From the NCBI GenBank assembly GCA_945637645.1, contig CALZDK010000080.1, positions 1 through 8,731 of the forward strand: a stretch of 8,731 nt of DNA. Direction: 5' to 3'. The position numbers and the translations under genes are program-made. Each line of letters opens with the position of its first letter. Position 1 is the first letter of the stretch. This DNA comes from an uncultured Prevotella sp. GTDB lineage: Bacteria; Bacteroidota; Bacteroidia; Bacteroidales; Bacteroidaceae. Below the pieces are notes generated by a model. That model had not been told where the DNA came from. It saw only the letters and a list, made by a program, of their open reading frames with translations, and did not search any database. Of the stretch, positions 6,167-8,731 are shown piece by piece.

Positions 6167-6676
6167 ATGAAAGAGATTTTTGTGAAAGATTCAGACCTGC
6201 GACGTGCGGCAGGAGAAGGAATGGACGAGTTTGTCGATGTGTTTTTCAACGCCATATCAGAGGCGGTGGGAGGTGAACTGACAGCCGAGAGCATGGCTAA
6301 TCTCAACGCCGACCAGCTGACTCTATGGGCTTACCATGCCCTCCACGAAGAGGTGATGGACGGAGGTTTCGTGCAGCTGATACACAACGGCTACGGCGAC
6401 TTCATCTTCCTCAATCCCTTTGCCAAGGCAATAAAGGTATGGGGACTGAAAGACCTGTCGAAAATGATATACGACGTGAAACGACTCTACTGGACACACA
6501 AGGACGAGATAATGCGCGATTGCTCCGACGACGAGTTCATGGAACTGTTTGAGAAGATGCCTGAATTCGACGAGTTCGACGATGAGTTCGTGGAGAACGA
6601 AGAACGCTGGACAGCGCAGGTGGCTGAATATATCGACAACAACATTGAACGATTTGCAACAGTAAAAGAAGAATGA
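6167..6676 (+). CDS. Acidic DMP19/DUF4375-family protein
   Basis: The 169-residue protein resembles the DMP19-like (DUF4375) family. Its signature is a helix carrying E.NNGGF.QF...., matched here by EEVMDGGFVQLIHNGYGD (61-78), with a preceding helix rich in Leu, Trp and Ala. The best-known member, Neisseria DMP19, is an acidic DNA mimic that binds a nucleoid-associated transcription factor; most members have no known function. This one is strongly acidic: I count about 39 Asp/Glu against 16 Lys/Arg, with a cluster at 120-146 (MPEFDEFDDEFVENEER). No signal peptide or membrane segment is seen. The start at 6167 is the first ATG and lies 7 bp after the promoter, implying a near-leaderless mRNA. 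Its stop overlaps the smpB start in an ATGA, so translation of smpB may depend on it. DNA mimicry is possible, not shown. Confidence 0.72.
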   Translation: MKEIFVKDSDLRRAAGEGMDEFVDVFFNAISEAVGGELTAESMANLNADQLTLWAYHALHEEVMDGGFVQLIHNGYGDFIFLNPFAKAIKVWGLKDLSKMIYDVKRLYWTHKDEIMRDCSDDEFMELFEKMPEFDEFDDEFVENEERWTAQVAEYIDNNIERFATVKEE

Positions 6677-7152
6677 ACAAGGACGAATTGAACATAAGAA
6701 AAAAAAGTCCTGTCAACATACGCAACAAGAAAGCCTCGTTTGAATATTTCTTCATCGAGACTTTCACTGCGGGCATCGTGCTGACAGGAACAGAGATAAA
6801 GTCCATCAGGCTTGGAAAAGCATCGTTGGTGGACACTTTCTGTTTCATCACCAATGGTGAGATTTGGGTTAAGGGAATGAACGTCAGCCCCTATTTCTAT
6901 GGTTCATACAACAACCACGAGATGAAACGCGACAGAAAACTGTTGCTCAACAGGAAGGAAATACAAAAACTTGAGAGCGCAACAAAACAGACGGGCTACA
7001 CCATAGTGCCCCTGCTCGTTTTCATCGACCAAAACGGACGCGCCAAGATGGATATTGCCCTCTGCAAGGGTAAGAAAGTGTTCGACAAGCGACAGACCCT
7101 GAAGGAAAAGGAGGACAGAAGGGAAATGGATAGGGCGATGAAGCATTATTAA
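6673..7152 (+). CDS. smpB: SsrA (tmRNA)-binding protein SmpB
   Basis: SmpB binds tmRNA and brings it to stalled ribosomes, so that the unfinished peptide is tagged for degradation and the ribosome freed. At 159 residues it is full length. It shows NKKASFEYFF (18-27), GIVLTGTEIKSIRLGKASL (34-52) and SPYFYGSYNNH (72-82) of the OB-fold core. GKKVFDKR (133-140) is the conserved segment before the basic C-terminal helix (141-159) that enters the empty mRNA channel. The start overlaps the stop of the DMP19-like gene (ATGA at 6673-6676), indicating translational coupling, and metH follows after 11 bp. No tmRNA gene (ssrA) is recognisable in the window. No promoter element was found just upstream, so expression probably comes from the promoter at 6129-6159. 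Confidence 0.98.
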   Translation: MNKDELNIRKKSPVNIRNKKASFEYFFIETFTAGIVLTGTEIKSIRLGKASLVDTFCFITNGEIWVKGMNVSPYFYGSYNNHEMKRDRKLLLNRKEIQKLESATKQTGYTIVPLLVFIDQNGRAKMDIALCKGKKVFDKRQTLKEKEDRREMDRAMKHY

Positions 7153-7163
7153 TTATCAGGAGT

Positions 7164-8731
7164 ATGGATATTAAAGATATTGCTAAGGAACGTGTTCTGA
7201 TTCTCGATGGAGCCATGGGCACCATGATTCAGAAATACGGCCTTACGGAAGAGGATTTCAGAGGCAGCCGTTTTGCCGACGCCACAACACAGATGAAGGG
7301 CAACAACGACATGCTCAACATAACATGCCAGCACATTGTAGAAGACATACACAGAAAGTATCTCGAAGCAGGTGCCGACATTATTTCTACAAACACTTTC
7401 AGCTCTCAGCGTATCTCGCAGGCAGACTATCACCTTGAGGATCATAGCCGCGAGATGGCTTTCGAGGGAGCACGCATAGCGAAACGAGTGGCTGAAAAAT
7501 ACAGCACTCCTGAAAAGCCACGTTTTGTGGCAGGTTCTGTTGGGCCTACCAACAAGACTCTCTCCATGAGTCCCGACGTGAGCAACCCCGCAAGGCGCGA
7601 CATGACCTACGACCAACTGTTCTCAGCCTACTCGGAACAGATGGAGGGACTGATTGAAGGCGGTGCGGACATCATCCTCATAGAAACAATTTTCGACACT
7701 CTCAACGCAAAGGTAGCGATAGACGCGGCACTCACTGCAATGGGGAAATTCGGGAAAAATCTTCCCATAATGCTCTCCGTCACGGTGAGCGACCTCGCCG
7801 GAAGAACACTCAGCGGACAGACTCTCGATGCCTTCATGGCAAGCGTGGCCTCCTACCCTATTTTCTCCATAGGACTCAACTGCTCCTTCGGCGCACGACA
7901 GATGAAACCTTTCATTGCCGAACTGGCAAGAAAGGCTCCTTGGTTTGTGAGCGCGCATCCCAACGCAGGACTGCCAAACTCCATGGGTCAATATGACGAG
8001 ACTGCTGAAAGCATGGCACCCCAGATAGGCGAATACATCGACGAGGGTTTGGTGAACATCGTAGGTGGATGCTGCGGCACTACCGACGAGTTCATCTCTC
8101 GCTACGCTTCACTTGCCGAAGGAAAGAAACCACGCAAGCCTAAGTCTACTCCTGAGACAATGTGGCTGAGCGGCCTCGACCTTCTCGACGTTACCCCTGA
8201 GTTAGGTTTCGTCAATGTGGGTGAACGCTGCAACGTGGCAGGATCAAGGAAATTTCTCCGACTGATAAAGGAGAAAAACTACGACGAGGCAATAGGCATT
8301 GCAAGAAAGCAGGTATCCGACGGAGCCCAGGTGATAGATGTGAACATGGACGACGGACTTCTCGACGCCGAGGAGGAAATGAAGACATTCCTCAATCTCA
8401 TTGCCGCCGAACCCGATGTGACACGAGTGCCTGTTATGATCGATTCCTCAAAATGGGAAGTGATAACTACAGGACTGAAATGCGTGCAGGGAAAGTGCAT
8501 CGTCAATTCCATATCACTGAAAGAAGGCGAAGAGGTGTTTAAGAGTCACGCCCGAGACGTGATGAGATATGGAGCCGCGGTGGTGGTGATGTGTTTCGAC
8601 GAGAAGGGACAGGCAACCACCTACGAGCGCAGGATAGAGATTGCCGAACGCGCATACCGTATTCTTACTCAAGAGGTTGGTATGAATCCGTTGGATATTA
8701 TCTTCGACCCCAACGTGCTTGCCATAGCCAC
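7164..8731 (+). CDS. metH: Cobalamin-dependent methionine synthase, N-terminal 522 residues (cut by window edge)
   Basis: MetH transfers a methyl group from methyltetrahydrofolate through cobalamin to homocysteine, forming methionine. The frame is open from 7164 to the right edge without a break. The homocysteine-binding barrel (about 1-325) begins VLILDGAMGTMIQ (11-23). It carries the zinc ligands C240 (IGLNCSFG) and C303/C304 (VGGCCGTT), equivalent to Cys247, Cys310 and Cys311 in E. coli. The methyltetrahydrofolate (pterin-binding) domain starts near 345, with FVNVGERCNVAGSRKF (349-364), DVNMDDGLLDAEEEM (392-406) and IDSSKWEV (426-433). Cobalamin and activation domains would lie past the edge (whole enzyme about 1,200 residues). 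The 11-bp gap after smpB leaves no room for a cobalamin riboswitch. AGGAG at 7158-7162 is only one base from the ATG, too close for normal pairing, but conservation begins about residue 10, so I keep this start. Confidence 0.98.
   Translation, partial: MDIKDIAKERVLILDGAMGTMIQKYGLTEEDFRGSRFADATTQMKGNNDMLNITCQHIVEDIHRKYLEAGADIISTNTFSSQRISQADYHLEDHSREMAFEGARIAKRVAEKYSTPEKPRFVAGSVGPTNKTLSMSPDVSNPARRDMTYDQLFSAYSEQMEGLIEGGADIILIETIFDTLNAKVAIDAALTAMGKFGKNLPIMLSVTVSDLAGRTLSGQTLDAFMASVASYPIFSIGLNCSFGARQMKPFIAELARKAPWFVSAHPNAGLPNSMGQYDETAESMAPQIGEYIDEGLVNIVGGCCGTTDEFISRYASLAEGKKPRKPKSTPETMWLSGLDLLDVTPELGFVNVGERCNVAGSRKFLRLIKEKNYDEAIGIARKQVSDGAQVIDVNMDDGLLDAEEEMKTFLNLIAAEPDVTRVPVMIDSSKWEVITTGLKCVQGKCIVNSISLKEGEEVFKSHARDVMRYGAAVVVMCFDEKGQATTYERRIEIAERAYRILTQEVGMNPLDIIFDPNVLAIA

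Noticed and set aside
7158..7162. AGGAG as a Shine-Dalgarno for metH
   Set aside because: It is only one base from the ATG, too close for normal pairing, and no start codon lies at proper spacing downstream; Bacteroidetes rarely rely on this signal.
7149..7991. Minus-strand open frames opposite metH
   Set aside because: The plus strand encodes an unbroken methionine synthase with zinc ligands and conserved motifs; the antisense frames are by-products.
1..8731. Mobile element, defence island, CRISPR array or secretion system
   Set aside because: No transposase, integrase, terminal repeats, spaced repeats, nuclease or toxin genes are visible; every sizeable gene is a housekeeping or known-family gene with similar base composition.

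Overview
The window reads as ordinary chromosome from a Bacteroidales bacterium, most likely Prevotella or a close relative. Three things point there. Promoters have the Bacteroidetes -7 element TAnnTTTG (1034-1027 minus, 4168-4161 minus, 4223-4230 plus, 6152-6159 plus). Start codons are preceded by A-rich sequence instead of a usable Shine-Dalgarno. The proteins (M49 peptidase with HECLGH, AlkD-like HEAT protein, AraC-type domain-only regulator, Fur paralogue before purA) look like Bacteroidales versions. I see no tRNA, rRNA, CRISPR array, insertion sequence or phage gene, and coding density is high.

Layout: two diverging gene sets leave a 122-bp hub at 4127-4248. Leftward (minus strand) runs an AraC-type HTH regulator, a dipeptidyl-peptidase III-like metallopeptidase, an AlkD-superfamily HEAT protein, a Fur-family regulator and the 5' part of purA, cut by the window's left edge. 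The regulator and peptidase genes overlap by one base and the HEAT gene follows after 15 bp, so these three are probably one transcription unit. The Fur-family gene has its own promoter, with a Fur-box-like palindrome over its upstream part, and purA probably follows on the same transcript. Rightward (plus strand) runs recQ, then, after a separate promoter, an acidic DMP19/DUF4375-family gene, smpB and metH, cut by the right edge. The last three are tightly packed (4-bp overlap, then 11 bp) and probably cotranscribed.

Roles combined here are purine synthesis (PurA), methionine and folate metabolism (MetH), ribosome rescue (SmpB), DNA maintenance (RecQ; perhaps the AlkD-like and DMP19-like proteins), peptide breakdown (M49 peptidase) and two regulators. 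No single new pathway emerges. The points most worth checking are regulatory: a perfect 14-bp inverted repeat framing the AraC-type gene's promoter, a 7-1-7 Fur-type box before the Fur paralogue, a promoter that should give an almost leaderless mRNA for the DMP19-like gene, and two proteins (Fur paralogue and AlkD-like) that seem to lack expected functional residues.

All calls come from reading the sequence and remembered family features; no database search was run.
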